NCBI GenBank assembly: GCA_028554755.1
Contig: JAPTOF010000017.1
Coordinates: 806,001 to 870,000 of the forward strand
Reading direction: 5' to 3'
Origin: Cordia subcordata
Taxonomy: Eukaryota; Streptophyta; Magnoliopsida; Boraginales; Cordiaceae
DNA length: 64,000 bases
Positions within the stretch are counted from its first letter, which is position 1, and the number at the start of each line of letters is the position of its first letter. The notes below the pieces were generated by a model. It saw nothing but the letters and a program-made list of their open reading frames with translations, was not told the DNA's origin and ran no database searches. Shown here piece after piece: positions 1-11,317 of this stretch. Position numbers and translations under genes: made by a program.

Positions 1-576
1 CCTAAACTTTGCTTGTCCTCAAGCAAAAATCACAAAGCCACACGACAAGCAATCTACATGAAACACATATGGGGAATAAGAAGAGGGATAGATAAGGACA
101 AGTAAAAGATGGATAGATACAACCTTGTGTCCATGTAGTCCGCAAATGCCAAAGACAATCCAATGATCTACTCGCCTCTATCTTTTGTGGAAAGCACTAA
201 TGCTCAAAAAAACAAAGAAGAGATTAGAAGATATGCTATGCAAGCTCACATTGACATTTGAAATGATAAACAAGGATGTAAACACGGGGTAAGGGATTGA
301 TGCACAAATGAAGGAAAGGAGCAAGAACAAGTAAGGGAGTAAAAATCTAACCTACTAAGAATGAAAATAAACAAAAGAAATCCTAAAATATAAAAAGGTA
401 AGATAAACAAAAGCAATCTAATCTATTATGTACAAAGCAAGAATTAGTATAAGAAAACTAATCTACTGTATACAAAGGCAAAAGCAAATAAATACAAGAA
501 AAACAAGAAAAATATGAACAAGCCTAGGGTGCCTCCTAGTAGTGCTGGATTTAACGCCTCCAGCCGGGCGCCAATG
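1..576 (-). other. NA1 3' untranslated region
   Basis: No coding potential seen. The first 30 bases carry the inverted repeat GCTTG-AGGA-CAAGC (read on the minus strand) that precedes an internal polypurine stretch in NA2, ATH-B and ATH-D. The remainder matches 19,998-20,573 of NA2 with few differences. Confidence 0.6.
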
Positions 577-2531
577 TTAGAGTAAAATATGTTTAAAGTT
601 GCGTGGCACAAATTGCCGGATAATCATCAAAGCACAGAATGTAGAGGGAAAAGGGTCATGCACTAAAGGTTGGGGCAATGAATGCATGATGCACCCCTTT
701 TCAAGATCCCACCCTAAAATATCAAATGAATTCGCAAATGTGGAATGAAGCATGCTCAAACGTGAAGAATCATGTCCCGCTTGCTCTTTAATTAGCCACC
801 CCAATGCCTTCTTCTCATAATCAAGGGCTAGGAACACACTTTCCCTATAGGTCAAAGATAGGTCTAATGCATGCAACATGGGAAACGTGTTTTCTAACCC
901 TAGATGACAATGTTCTATGCATGAAGGCACAAACATGAGCTCCAAAAAGGAAGACTCAATGGAATGGGAAATAGGCGTTGGAACGACATTTGGAGAAGAA
1001 GGAGCAACGATATAGGAGATGGATGTACTACACTCTTCTTCTCCACAAGATATAACATGATCAAGCCTAGGTCGTTCTAACTCCTCACGAAGGGTGGATT
1101 CGATCATAATGGGCTCTATTTCCATCAATGAATCATCAAACATCCAAAGAGACCCATAGATCATTCTTCCAAGCACATCAATTCCTTTCTTATGTGTCTT
1201 CTACGAGTTGCTATTCTCTTCAACATCATGATTCTTAACTCCAAGAGACTTATCATTTAAAATCTCCGAAATTGATGTCTTGTTTTCCACAGTGGATGAC
1301 TTTAAACCTTCACTAGCTACAGTCTCTTTAAATTCATCAATACATTCATCACTAGTGGGTATCATCTCGCCATCATGCTCTTCGCTAGGGGTAGGCACAA
1401 ATGGAGGGGGCAATGGTGACTCAACAGATTCCTCATCATGTATGCATGAATGCTCAAGGGGAGACTGCGCGCTAAACTCCCTAAATGCCGACTCGGAATG
1501 CAATTGAGTACTATCGACACAAGACTCAACCTCCATGTGTACGGAGTGTGTGGGATGAGGAGAAAGAAAAAGCTCATGTGACTCAATGGGAGACATTGAA
1601 AGCTTAAGAGGATAGGGTACTACTTCCTCTAAAACATAATCACAAGAGTCATCAAGAACCAAGTTATCATTAAGCTCATCTTCATCCTCACTACGAGATG
1701 TTATCTCTCCATCAACCTCTCTTTCTAGTTGTCTCTCCCATACATCATCATTTCCACCCCTAGTCACCTCATCGTTAGGTCTCATCTCTATCCCTTCAAC
1801 TCGTTCTAAAGATATATCATCATTCTCACTCATGAGTTGCATACTCTCAACCACTCTTTCCAAGGATACACCGAAAGATTTGGTGTCTCGCTTCAAACTC
1901 TCAAGTTGTTCTTGGTTAGATTGGATGAGGGATAAGAGATAGTCAAGTGCTTCCTCTTGAGAAGAAAACCTAAAAGAAGAGGGCTCAACCGAGTGAAAAG
2001 GGTAGTCATGTTGAAAATCATTTTGCACATAACCATAAAAAAACTCGAGAGAGGAATGGGTGAAAAAAGAAAGTGTTGGAGGTGGACAATCGAAACTAGA
2101 AGGCGAATGGAATAAAGAGTCATCTTTACCCCATTGTGAAAATGCATGATGTTGCTCCCTAGAATCATGATAACTAGATGTAGATGCAGGCACGGGCATA
2201 TGATTGCTAGGGGCATAGGGCATTGCATGCAATCGGGAATAAGAGTGGAAGGTGGGACAAGCACTAGATAAGTGAGCACGGCTTCCACAATGATTGCAAA
2301 AACAAGAATATGCATCCCTATACTCATGATTACTAAATGAAGATGCATGAGATGTTGCATCACTATAGGGGTCATTATTAGCATTAGCCCTAAATGGGGA
2401 ATTCTCGAGGGACAGAAAACAATAGGATGCATGAAACTTCCACGCAAGCGACATGCATAAGGGACACGTTCAGGTGGTGGGGAAGAGGATACAAGTGACC
2501 ACCAAGAAGCATTAGGATCAGTCATATTCAA
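577..2531 (-). pseudogene. NA1 gene: zinc-knuckle protein of unknown function, broken
   Basis: Remnant of a frame of about 650 codons that starts about 140 bases after the primer-binding site. The N terminus (MNMTDPNASWW) is followed by a first zinc knuckle in which the second Cys is Arg (CRLRGSFMHPIVFC). A second knuckle, CNHCGSRAHLSSAC, is intact CX2CX4HX4C. The middle is rich in Ser, Glu and Asp and the C terminus ends PRNFKHILL. Relative to NA2 there is a frameshift near 2410 and a stop (TAG) near 1207. NA2 is broken at other places, so the source gene was probably intact. Knuckles suggest nucleic-acid binding, as in Gag, but they are N-terminal rather than C-terminal, and I see no capsid-like or pol motif. 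The function is unknown to me. Confidence 0.7.
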
Positions 2532-2672
2532 TGAATCACAAGTAAAACCCCTTCAAAAATCAAAATTTTTTTTTTAATTTTTTTTTTCAAAAAATGGAAA
2601 GCAAGTAAAAATAGTACACACGCAAGCAACCAATTGCAAACACAAAAGCACACCAAGAACCAATGCCGTGCC

Positions 2673-2690
2673 TCCCCGGCAACGGTGCCA
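2673..2690 (-). promoter_or_regulatory. NA1 primer-binding site (tRNA-Asp)
   Basis: On the minus strand this reads TGGCACCGTTGCCGGGGA, one mismatch from the complement of the 3' end of plant tRNA-Asp. It lies 7 bases from the LTR end. Confidence 0.8.
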
Positions 2691-3090
2691 AAAAACTTGA
2701 TATCGCTATTTGAGCACAAGGCTAAATAGCCCGCAAGTGCACGGGACGTGTATAGTACAGTGTGTGCAAGTGCGGGGTCGAATCCACAGGGAGGCTACCT
2801 TAGTTTAGTCTCTATGTGCTCGGGTGCCTTAAACTAGCTACGTGCGTGTGTGTACTTACTTTAGGATGGAAGGGAGCTCGAAAAAAAGAAAATAAAAACT
2901 AATCTATGGAGGAACTTAAGGGAACCAAACTAAGGAAGGAAACACTAATAAAGAAGAAGGGGACGTAGGGCAATTGCATTGCAACAAGACTTGGGCTATG
3001 ATAACAGATGAGGTCTATCTAAGGCTCGGGACTTCTATTGCCGTTGTGTTAATCGGGGGCTCTCTTAACCAATACTAGTGGTTCAAGCCG

Positions 3091-3351
3091 TTAGCTAGAT
3101 TTAAAGCTAAGGGCCAATCCCTCCTAGCCTACGCAATCCGTGCTTAGAACTTATCCTCTTGGCTGGATTTAAAGCCAAGGACTAGCACCTAAACACTACG
3201 TGACATTAAGGCTCAATTAACCAACACTAAAGTGAGTGAGGGATAGTCTAGTCTAGGTTAACTTATCCGCTTGGCTGGATTTAAAGCCAAGGACTAGCAC
3301 ATAAACTCGACTAAGCATAGCAAGTAACCTATTAGCTGGATTTAAAGCTAA
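3091..3351 (-). repeat. Four hairpin repeats in NA1 LTR
   Basis: Four 20-base inverted repeats with the invariant core GGATTTAAA (GATTTAAA in the first). Stems are either TTGGC/GCCAA (3159, 3271) or TTAGC/GCTAA (3091, 3332); the two arms change together so that pairing is kept. They are spaced 61-112 bases apart in the transcribed part of the LTR. Confidence 0.75.
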
Positions 3352-3877
3352 AGCCTACTCTACTAAGCAAAGCCACAAGATTAAGCACAATCACATCACC
3401 CAAATAAGTAGATAAGAGCATTTTAAGCACAAATAACACATGCATATTCACTTAGGCATTTTAACAAACACATAGACATGTTTGATTTCCAATACATAGA
3501 CAAATTGAATCATGCCATAAATTTATGTAAATAAACATGTATTAAGAGCCAACGATCTACAAAAATCCATTATTCAAAACCCTAATCTAATATACAACAA
3601 CAATCATCCCTAAATCTAGCCTAATCTACCAACATATTTACAAGAAATAGAGAAAGAAAAAAAAGAACTTCCCTAAATTCTTGCTTCCAAATCCATACAA
3701 ATCCTTCAAATCTTTGTTTAATGCTTCAATCCCTAGCTTGGTGTAGGGTTTAGATGGTGGTTTAGGGTGTTTTGTGAAGTGGGTAAAGGGTTAGGGTTTA
3801 TTAGAATTTAAGAAATAAAAGTCCCCCCCCTGAAAATGAGCTGAAACGAGCTTTTTATGGATTTCTTCAGCGCACAG

Positions 3878-4075
3878 CCGATCGACCTAGCCGGTCGACA
3901 GGCTCCTCTTTCTTGCTCGACCGGCTTCAATCATGATGCTCTTTGGACTGGCTGGTCGACCTAGCCGGTCGACCGGCTTCTTGAAGAACTCGACCGGCTT
4001 CAAATCTTTTATTCTCTGGAGCGGCCGATCGACCGTCTAGGTCGACCGGCTCTTCTTCTAAGTCGACCGGCTGGA
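3878..4075. promoter_or_regulatory. GGTCGACC palindrome cluster, NA1 U3
   Basis: About ten copies of a GCCGGTCGACCGGC-like palindrome or its half, lying just upstream (element sense) of the TATA-like box at 3851-3860. The segment 3939-3980 is nearly repeated in the copia leader at 12,005-12,044. An enhancer role is inferred from position only. Confidence 0.6.
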
Positions 4076-4338
4076 TCATAATGATCTCTTCTTTATTTCT
4101 TTTCTTCTGGTCTTCATCCGTTAGCTCATTTCTTCCTCGCATAAGCTTGAACCCTTCCAAATCACTCCTGAAACATGCAATATAACACTTAGTATAGTAT
4201 TTATGCACCTAAATACATTATGTACAAATATTAACAAATATGCATAAAATTTATACTAAGCGCACTCAATTATACTCTAAACACCCTTAAATATGCATGC
4301 AAAAACTAGATGCAAACATGCAGAAATGACACGCATCA

Positions 4339-5027
4339 ACCCGCTCTTGCGAACTCTAAATTTAAGGCCTTGATGGCCCAATAAGCCCTATGCTCAAGTT
4401 TTAAAGGCAAGTGACAAGCTTTTCCATAAACCAATCTGTATGGAGACATGCTAATGAGAGTCTTAAAGGAAGTACAGTAGACCCACAAAGCATCATTTAG
4501 CCTAATAGATCAATCTCACCTATCGGGCCTAACCGTTTACTCTAAAATGTGCTTGATCTCTCTATTGGACACCTTTACTTGTCCACTAGTTTGCGGGTGG
4601 TAAGGAGTAGCTACCTTATAGGTAATCAAATATCTTCTCAACAAGGCCTCTAAAGTCCTATGGTAAAAATGCAAACCCCCATCACTAATCAAGACCCTAG
4701 GGACTCCAAATCTAGAGAAAATGTTTTCTTTAATGAAATTCACTACTACTTTATGGTCATTAGGGCGTGTGAGAATAGCCTCAACTCGGACAAATAGTCT
4801 ATGGTCACTAAAATGTAGTGGTACCCAAAAAAAGGTAGAAATGGACCCATGAAATCTACAACCCAAACATCAAAAAACTCACATGGAAGAATAAGGGATA
4901 AAGGGATCATGTTTCTTCTAGAGATAGACCCGAATTGTTAACATCTAAGACACTTTTTGCACTACTCTTGGGCATCCCTAAAGAGAGTGGGCCAAAAGAA
5001 TCCACATTGCAAGACCTTTGCGGCGGT
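4339..5027 (-). pseudogene. ATH-A integrase core and C-terminal fragment
   Basis: The clearest stretch (4537-4866) holds the second and third DDE residues: the Asp in LISDGGLHF and the region [15 protein letters not shown], where the usual catalytic Glu of [10 protein letters not shown] is Lys. If read correctly this copy is catalytically dead. Sequence on both sides (4339-4536, 4867-5027) is homologous to integrase of ATH-B (27,500-28,200) but broken by stops. The N-terminal zinc-binding part continues at 14,388 beyond COP1. Confidence 0.75.
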
Positions 5028-5032
5028 CTTTG

Positions 5033-6929
5033 TGTAGGATCGATATTATTAAGTGTGGGGTATCCTAGTCCATATTTTCTAAATTATAACTAAGAAAACA
5101 TGCTAGGAAAATAAAATAGCCACATTACACACACAAGAACATGCTCAAGAGCATATAGAATATAACTAATGCTTGAAAAAAATATAAAGCTAACCTCTTG
5201 AAGCATGGGGCCTTTGATGAAGCTAAAACCGGTTACAAGCTTTGTTCCCGTTCACGAACAAGGCCACCAAAATTTGCTATAAGAGTGTCACAATAAGCAA
5301 CTCCCTAGTCTTCTTCCCTATGATGAAAGAGACTTATCTTGAGAGAATAGCCTCTTGTGTGGGAAGAAGCAAAGTAATATGCTCTTGAAAAACTAGAGCA
5401 AAAATCACACAATAAGTGTGTACTATGTGTTGTAGTATTTTCTTGCCAAAAAGGAAGAAATCAACTACAAAGTGGAATGCATAAAAGGTGTAGGGTCTTG
5501 TCTATTTATAGAGAGAACCTTGGCATCTAAAGTTGTTAAACTTTAATGTGGGAGAAAATTTCCATGTAGTATTTCCTTTTTGAAACTTGTCAATCTTGTC
5601 TTGGAAGACTTGTGCAAGTTGTCCACTTGTTTTTGTAGTATTTTGCAAGTTGTCCACTTGTCTTGGAAGACTTAGGCCAAGCGCATTATCCAAGTCCAAC
5701 ACATAGTCCATAATCCATGTGGAGGCCCAAGCCCAATAGGAAACCATCCTAGCCCAATTAGGTTATCTTGGACTCTAAAGAAAGCCCAAACCCAATTTCA
5801 AGCTTTGGCCCAATAAGGCTACTACCACAATATGGAATTTGCTCTTTCAAGATTACTCTCTCAAAGTCATTTCAACTAGGGTAGGGACCAAGAAGACACA
5901 ATTATCATTGGCTTCCAAAAATAATTAAAAATATCCTTGCCCGATCTAGGCGACATAATAATTATTTTTAACTTCGATCTATTCCACCATAAGATCAAAG
6001 TTGCACTCCAAGAATAATTGTCATTACCCAAAAGCTTATCACAAAAGAATGTGAACTTTGTCTTTGACCTACTAAATAACTGACCATAATGCCCCTCTAT
6101 GTATACCCACAGCTAAGATCGGTCCTTTGGCCTGTGTACTATCACTTCCTTAGCTGTATCTTTTTTTCCATTGGGTTTCTTGTCCTATTGCCAACCATCC
6201 TTGGTCATGGAATCTCTTGATCTCGGGAGCGACCCTCAAGCCATATGACCGACACACCTATGAAGGTAGTATCACTAGATCTAGATTCGGATGATAAATT
6301 TGGACAATCCCAAAGGGGGCACATAGATTCCATTTTTGCATATGCATGTTCTAATTAATTAGAACTTAGCACTCAATGCACAAGGTCGTTGATCCTAATA
6401 AAATAAGATCTCACCCACGTGAATCAAAGTACTAAACCCTAACTTCATTAGTTCATCCACATATACTCAAGATTAAGAGCAATGATCATTTAGTAGTAGT
6501 GAGTGTCTTGTTTTCTTTCTTTGATAGTACGTCGCTAGAAAACATACTCACAATGGTCCTATCCAATACGTGACACACGTACAATTGAGACAAATCCAGA
6601 AAGTCCTCCAATGACCTAGGTAGATCACCCTCAAAGAGGAGACTTACTCAATATAACCTTATCAAAGTAGAGTGCCCAACACTACTATTTGGTTATGGAT
6701 TCAATTTATGACGTGACTAAATCTAGACTTGAACCTACTGTGCGTCCAGCCTCACTGTGCACCCAAGTCATTAGTGCAAGTCAAAGGACCTTCATACATG
6801 CATCGATAAAACATAACAGAGATTATATGTAAGAAACTCATAATGCCATCTAACAAAAATATGATTATACATTGTTTCATATCCAAAATGTCATGTACAA
6901 GTGAGATTTAGGGCATACTAATCCTAACA
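5033..6929 (-). repeat. COP1 3' LTR (1897 bp)
   Basis: Bounded TGTAGGATC...ATCCTAACA and a near-identical partner of 12,488-14,382. Short open frames inside it (5502-5747 and others) occur in both LTRs, encode nothing recognisable, and are not called as genes. Confidence 0.93.
5502..5510 (-). promoter_or_regulatory. COP1 3' LTR TATA box
   Basis: The minus strand reads CTCTATAAATAGAC, a strong plant TATA box; the same sequence is at 12,958-12,966 in the other LTR. Upstream (5570-5675) lie paired near-palindromes CAAGTTGTCCACTTG and repeats of AAGTCTTCCAAGACAAG. Confidence 0.7.
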
Positions 6930-6945
6930 ATCTCCCACTTGCACT
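6930..6945 (-). promoter_or_regulatory. COP1 polypurine tract
   Basis: The minus strand reads AGTGCAAGTGGGAGAT directly before the 3' LTR, the usual copia plus-strand primer. Confidence 0.85.
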
Positions 6946-7014
6946 AAAGATTACTTCTGCAAAGCCTAATACCCAAAGACTCTAAATGTGTGGCAAACAC
7001 TTTCTGAAAGAGTC

Positions 7015-7602
7015 TTAGTAAATGGGTCCGCTGTTTTCTGAAGCTATCTTGTCAACTACTACATCTCCTCTTTGGATAAACTCACGAATCAAATGATATT
7101 TCCGTTCAATGTGTTTACCCTTTTTGTGATTCCTGGGCTCTTTGCACTGTGAAACAGCACCGTTGTTGTCGCAATGCAACGTTATTGGTCTGTGAGCTGC
7201 CGGCACAATCTCTAGGTCTAACAGGAACTTTCTTAGCCACACTGCCTCTTTCGCAGCCTCAGATGCTACTACATACTCGGCCTCCATGGTAGAGTCAGCA
7301 ATACAATTTTGCTTCACACTTCTCCATGAAATAGCTCCTCCTGACAGAGTGAAAACATATCCAGAAGTAGACTTTCTGGAATCTCTGTCGGACTGGAAAT
7401 CCGAGTCTGTATAGGCTAATGGTGTTAGATCATCTGCATGGTATTCTAGCACATAATCCTTTGTTCCTTGCAGGAATTTGAATATATGCTTAACCGCGAC
7501 CCAATGTGCTAGTCCAGGGTTTGACTGATATCTATTAACCATGCCAACAAAGAAAGCGTATATCCGGTCTAGTACATAACATGGCATACATGAGACTTCC
7601 AA
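7015..7602 (-). pseudogene. COP1 RNase H domain
   Basis: About 195 residues of copia RNase H. Motifs in order are GLAHWVAVKHIFKFLQGTKD, YTDSDFQSDRDSRKSTSGYV, SRKSTSG...SWRSVKQ, STMEAEYVVASEAAKEAVWL, HCDNNGAV and H-ER-KYHLIREFI. The catalytic acidic positions (Asp in the TDSD block, Glu in MEAEY, Asp in CDN) are present. This is the longest open domain of COP1. It would degrade the RNA strand of the RNA:DNA hybrid. Upstream it is separated from RT by disrupted sequence (7603-7720). Confidence 0.88.
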
Positions 7603-8515
7603 TCTGAAGCATAAGGAACTCGCTTCATGCTCTCTATCTCCTCAGTGTTTTAGGACATTGATCCGAGATAGATAAACTCCATGTCTAGAAGGTAACAAGG
7701 CCTTCTTAGAGTTTTGCATGTTAAACGACTAATATCTTCTCAATAAATGAAGCTTGAGATAGGGCTAGCCTTCTGTTCTTACGATCTCGCATAAGCTTGA
7801 TGCCTAGAACATAACTAGCTTCTCCTAAATCCTTCATTTGAAATTGAGTAGAAAGCCAAACCTTTATGGATGATAGCATCCCCACATCATTTCCAATTAG
7901 TAGGATATCATTCACATACGTAACCAAAAAGCTACAAAGATTTCCATTACACCTTTTATACACGCAAGGTTCATCAATATTTTGATCAAAACCATAAGAT
8001 TTAATTACCTGATCAAATTTGATGTTCCATGCTCTAGATGCCTATTTTAATCCATAAATGGACTTCTTTAATTTACAAACCATATTTTCCTGGCCTTTAG
8101 CAATGTATCCATCTGGTTGTGTCATGTAAATGGTCTCGTCAAGTTCCCCATTAAGAAAGGCCGTCTTGACGTCTATTTGCCATATCTCGTAGTCATAATG
8201 ACAAGCGATGGCAAGAAGAATCCTGATGGATTTAAGCATGGCTACGGGTGAGAAAGTTTCCTCATAATCGATCCCTTCTTTCTGAGTATAACCTTTCGCC
8301 ACCAACTTTGCTTTAAAGGTTTCAACTTTTCCATCAACTCCTCTTTTTCTCTTGTAGACCCATTTGCACCCTATAGGTTTTACCCCTTCAGGTGCAACTA
8401 CAAGATCCCAGACTTTGTTAGAATACATAGATTCTAACTCTGAATCCATTGCCTTATGCCATTTGTCGGCATCTATGTCGGAAACTGCTTCATCATAACT
8501 TACGGGATCCACCAC
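7603..8515 (-). pseudogene. COP1 reverse transcriptase, active site lost
   Basis: The N-terminal RT part (8042-8515) includes WHKAMDSELESM, IGCKWVYK, AKLVAKGYTQKEGIDY, ETFSPVAMLKSIR, WQIDVKTAFLNGELDE and KSIYGLK. A TAA stop (8042-8044) then replaces the Gln that normally follows. The C-terminal part (7721-7963) has the catalytic motif written YVND instead of YVDD, with the Asn codon at 7910-7912. Loss of that metal-binding Asp should abolish polymerisation, so this copy cannot have copied itself with its own enzyme. A frame change near 7964-8041 also separates the halves. Confidence 0.9.
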
Positions 8516-9604
8516 CTGATTCTCTGAAGAAGTCTGAAAGGACTCTCCATAGTATCTATCAGGAGGCTTGGATATTCTCCCACTACGACGATGCTCCGAT
8601 ATATTAGGTGTAATATGTTGTTCTTTTCATTCACAGTTACCACAGGTGTTACTGGAGATTCTTGTGAAATCTCATCTAGAACAACTTCAGAATCTGGTGT
8701 TTTCTGGACCATTTCATCATTCTCTAAGTATCTAGCATGGGTGCTTATAAACACCTTTTGCTCCTTAGGATTATAAAAGATCCCACCTCTGGTTCCCTTA
8801 GGATATCCAATGAAATAGCATAACTCGGATCTTGGTTCCAATTTTGAAGCATTACTATTAAGTACATAAGCTGGACAACCCCAAATGTGGAGATGATTTA
8901 GACTAGGCTTACGCCACCCACATTTCTTGAGGTGTCCTAGGTACTGATTTGGATGGTACCAAGTTCAAGATGTATGCATTGTTTCAATGGCATACCCCAA
9001 AAGATAAAGGTAATGATGCATGACTCATCATTGACCTAACCATATCCAATAGGGTACGATTTCTTCTCTCTGCTACACCATTTTGCTGAGGAGTCCCTGG
9101 TGCAGTCAACTGAGACACTATCCCTTCTTGTGTAAGGTAGTCTCTAAACTCACCTGAGAGGTATTCGCCACCTCAATCAGACCGAAGGGCTTTGATATGT
9201 TTATCTAATTTCCGCTCTGCCTCAGCTTTGAACTCTTTGAATTTCTCAAAGGATTCAGACTTGCGTCGCATTAGATATACATATCCATACCTAAAGTAAT
9301 CATCAGTAAAAGTAATGAAATACTCATAACCTCCTCGTGCTGGTTTGCTCATAGGACCACACACATCAGTGTGAACCAATTCCAATACTTCTTTGGCCCT
9401 TTCTCCTTTAGAAGAAAATGACCGTTTAGTCATCTTCCCTTTGAGACAAGATTCACACGGAGGTAGATCTTGAGATCTAATGAGCTAAGATGCCCATCCT
9501 CGACTAATCTCCGAATTCGCTTTAGACCGATATGTCCTAAGCGTAGGTGCCAAAGATATGTATCATTGGTCGAAGAAACCTTCCTTTTCGGGAATTAGTT
9601 TGTT
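8516..9604 (-). pseudogene. COP1 integrase, broken
   Basis: The zinc-binding N-terminal region (9440-9600) has HLRLGHIGLKRI in one frame and CESC in another, so a frameshift splits it. The core start (9173-9433) has HTDVCGPM and TFTDDYFRYGYVYL, then ends at a TGA (9173-9175) where the Arg codon of the usual RSDRGGEY motif is expected. The C-terminal part (8500-8841) has CYFIGYPKGTRGGIFY and KVFISTHARYLE, typical of copia integrases. At least two disabling lesions are visible. Confidence 0.85.
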
Positions 9605-9990
9605 CTATATTATGCATGAGTTTGTAATAGGTTTTATATAGAACAAATTATCATGCATGCTACCGGAACAAATAATATTTCCATCTCTACTGATATCAAC
9701 ACCAGAATAGAAATTAATGCAAAAACCCTCTAATATTAATTGCGAAACAGAGATAAGGTTTTTACGTACATCCGGAACATAATAAACATTGTTCAAAAAT
9801 ATCTTCCTATTACAAGGAAAATTTAAGCACATTCCTCCCACTGCAGCAGCCCATACTTTTGCTCCATTACCCAACCTCGAGCAAACTCCCTTTAGCTAGT
9901 TCCTTCATTTCTGAAACCAATGCAAAGAATTGCAAATATGGTTAGTGGCTCCAGTCTACATTCCAAGAATCAGTTGAATCAACCACTAAG
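9605..9990 (-). pseudogene. COP1 protease and pre-integrase region
   Basis: The open part (9605-9874) carries VYYVPDVRKNLISVSQL, the usual end of the copia protease, followed by the pre-integrase linker. Upstream (9905-9970) the Asp-Ser/Thr-Gly active-site region is recognisable but disrupted by a small deletion that shifts the frame and brings a stop a few codons later. Confidence 0.75.
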
Positions 9991-10889
9991 CGGGTTTCAA
10001 TGTAGAACAAAAGAGGTGTACCTTTCGGCCTCGAGCCAAGTACTTGGGCAATCCTTTTCCAAAGGTCCTTTTAGGCCACATTTAAAGCATTTGCCCTTGG
10101 GCTTTTCACCGTTAAGCTGGCCTGCTCACCACTTTTCTTCTTTTTCCCTTGACCACGTTTTTGCTTCCCTTTCCTTTGAACTATCTCACTTTAGGGTTAA
10201 GTCCAGAAGTAGATGCTTGAACCATATTTATGTTGCCTTTATTTTTCATTATGGCTTCTGCAGCTAGGAGCTCTTTCATTAATTCCGTCATATCCATGTT
10301 CATCTTACTCATATTATAATTAAGCTTGAACTGAGTATAAGATGACGGTAGAGTCTCCAAAATCATGTCTACCTTTGATTGTTCATCTATGTTTGCTCCT
10401 AGGATCTCAGCAGTATTGAAGCAATCCATCATTTTGAGCATATGCTCCCTGACAAATGATCCTTCTACCATTATTTGATTCATAATTTCTCTAAGAGCAC
10501 CTTGCCTTGCAGCCCGCTCTTATCAAGAAACATACGAGACAGTGAGGTCATGATTTCTTTTGCGCTTTCTATATGATGATGCTTGCTCGCAAAATATCCG
10601 ACATAGAAGCCATCATATAGCACTTGGCCATACTATTGGCTTTACGCCATTTTGCCTCAGCATCTTTAGGTTTTGAAGAGTTAGCCCTCACAACAGGACA
10701 AGGAGTTGTTAGGACATACTTGTACTCTTCTGCAGTGAGTACTATGTCTAAGTTTCGTTCCCAGTCCACAAAATTCAGTCCAGTGAGCTTGTGCTCTTTG
10801 AGAATTATAGCTAATGGACTGAACGAAGACATTTTTTCTGGATACAACAATATAATCATAATTAATTTATGAGTACAAAATTGATGCAT
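9991..10889 (-). pseudogene. COP1 gag (nucleocapsid precursor), broken
   Basis: The N-terminal part (10,569-10,889) has LTGLNFVDWERNLDIVLTAE and AKWRKANSMAKCYMM, typical of copia Gag. The middle (10,181-10,483) has LKMMDCFNTAEILGANIDEQ and ILETLPSSYTQFKLNYN. The two are in different frames. At 10,048-10,089 lies the zinc knuckle CFKCGLKGPLEKDC, in which the zinc-binding His is Pro. A functional Gag would coat the RNA and form the particle. Confidence 0.85.
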
Positions 10890-11008
10890 GTATAATATGT
10901 ATGCTATCTTTGGAAATAAAACATACGAGTACTTTTTACATCATTTGCCTTTGAGCAGATCAACCCTTTAAACTACTCGATGTAACAGTGTCTCAACATC
11001 CTCATAAG

Positions 11009-11317
11009 AACTCCACCGATGGGATGGCCGAACTTATGAATGTTAAGTTAAGTGCCACCACTTATTTGAATTAACAATTGTCTGGATATGATCCAATTGA
11101 ATAATTCAATCACTATTTTGTTTGGCTTCTTAAATCCTGTAGCGAACTCTATCGATAGGATAGCCGAACCTACCATTTAAGTTGAGTGTACACCCATTCC
11201 AAATGTTTATTCCCCAAAACATTCTTGATTTAAGCCCTCCGATAGGGTAGTGACTTTAATCAATGTTACGTAAGGCGATCTTTAGTGAAGAACTCCATCG
11301 ATGGGATGGCCGAACTT
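11009..11317. repeat. Dispersed leader repeats in COP1
   Basis: Three clear copies of a ~27-base unit (11,009-11,035, 11,145-11,171, 11,291-11,317) with core CC(A/G)ATGGGATGGCCGAACT or a close variant, and a weaker one at 11,234-11,253 (CCCTCCGATAGGGTAGTGAC). The core includes the palindrome CCATCGATGG in the best copy. Confidence 0.6.

Larger units (their letters stand above)
1..4338 (-). mobile_element. NA1: non-autonomous LTR retrotransposon, left part outside the window
   Basis: Minus-strand LTR element cut by the window edge. It shows a complete 5' LTR (2698-4338), a tRNA-Asp primer-binding site (2673-2690) and one broken gene (577-2531), and the window starts inside its 3' untranslated region. 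It is the same family as the complete copy NA2 at 17,608-24,297, with which it aligns almost base for base. No protease, reverse transcriptase or integrase is present, so mobility must have been supplied in trans. It is inserted in the integrase region of ATH-A: homologous sequence resumes at 4339 without a gap. The TSD next to the LTR would be ACCCG (4339-4343); its partner lies outside the window. Confidence 0.85.
2698..4338 (-). repeat. NA1 5' LTR (1641 bp)
   Basis: Bounded by TGATATC on the left and CGCATCA on the right (TG...CA). It contains four hairpin units GGCTGGATTTAAAGCC or variant (3091-3110, 3159-3178, 3271-3290, 3332-3351), a TATA-like CCATAAAAAG (minus strand, 3851-3860) and a cluster of GTCGACC palindromes upstream of it (3878-4075). 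Confidence 0.85.

Noticed and set aside
1893..2531. 212-codon frame with Met- and Leu-rich sequence (and 21,889-22,509 in NA2)
   Set aside because: Only its first ~40 codons (NA1) belong to the real gene; the rest, and the NA2 frame, is another frame of the same gene.
2740..2800. tRNA-like or Pol III B-box-like sequence GGTCGAATCC near LTR ends
   Set aside because: Common in the U5 region of plant LTRs and without a matching A box or cloverleaf; not a tRNA gene.
5502..5747. 80-codon open frame, repeated in part at 13,000-13,203
   Set aside because: It lies inside the COP1 LTRs, includes the TATA box region, and is broken differently in the two LTRs.
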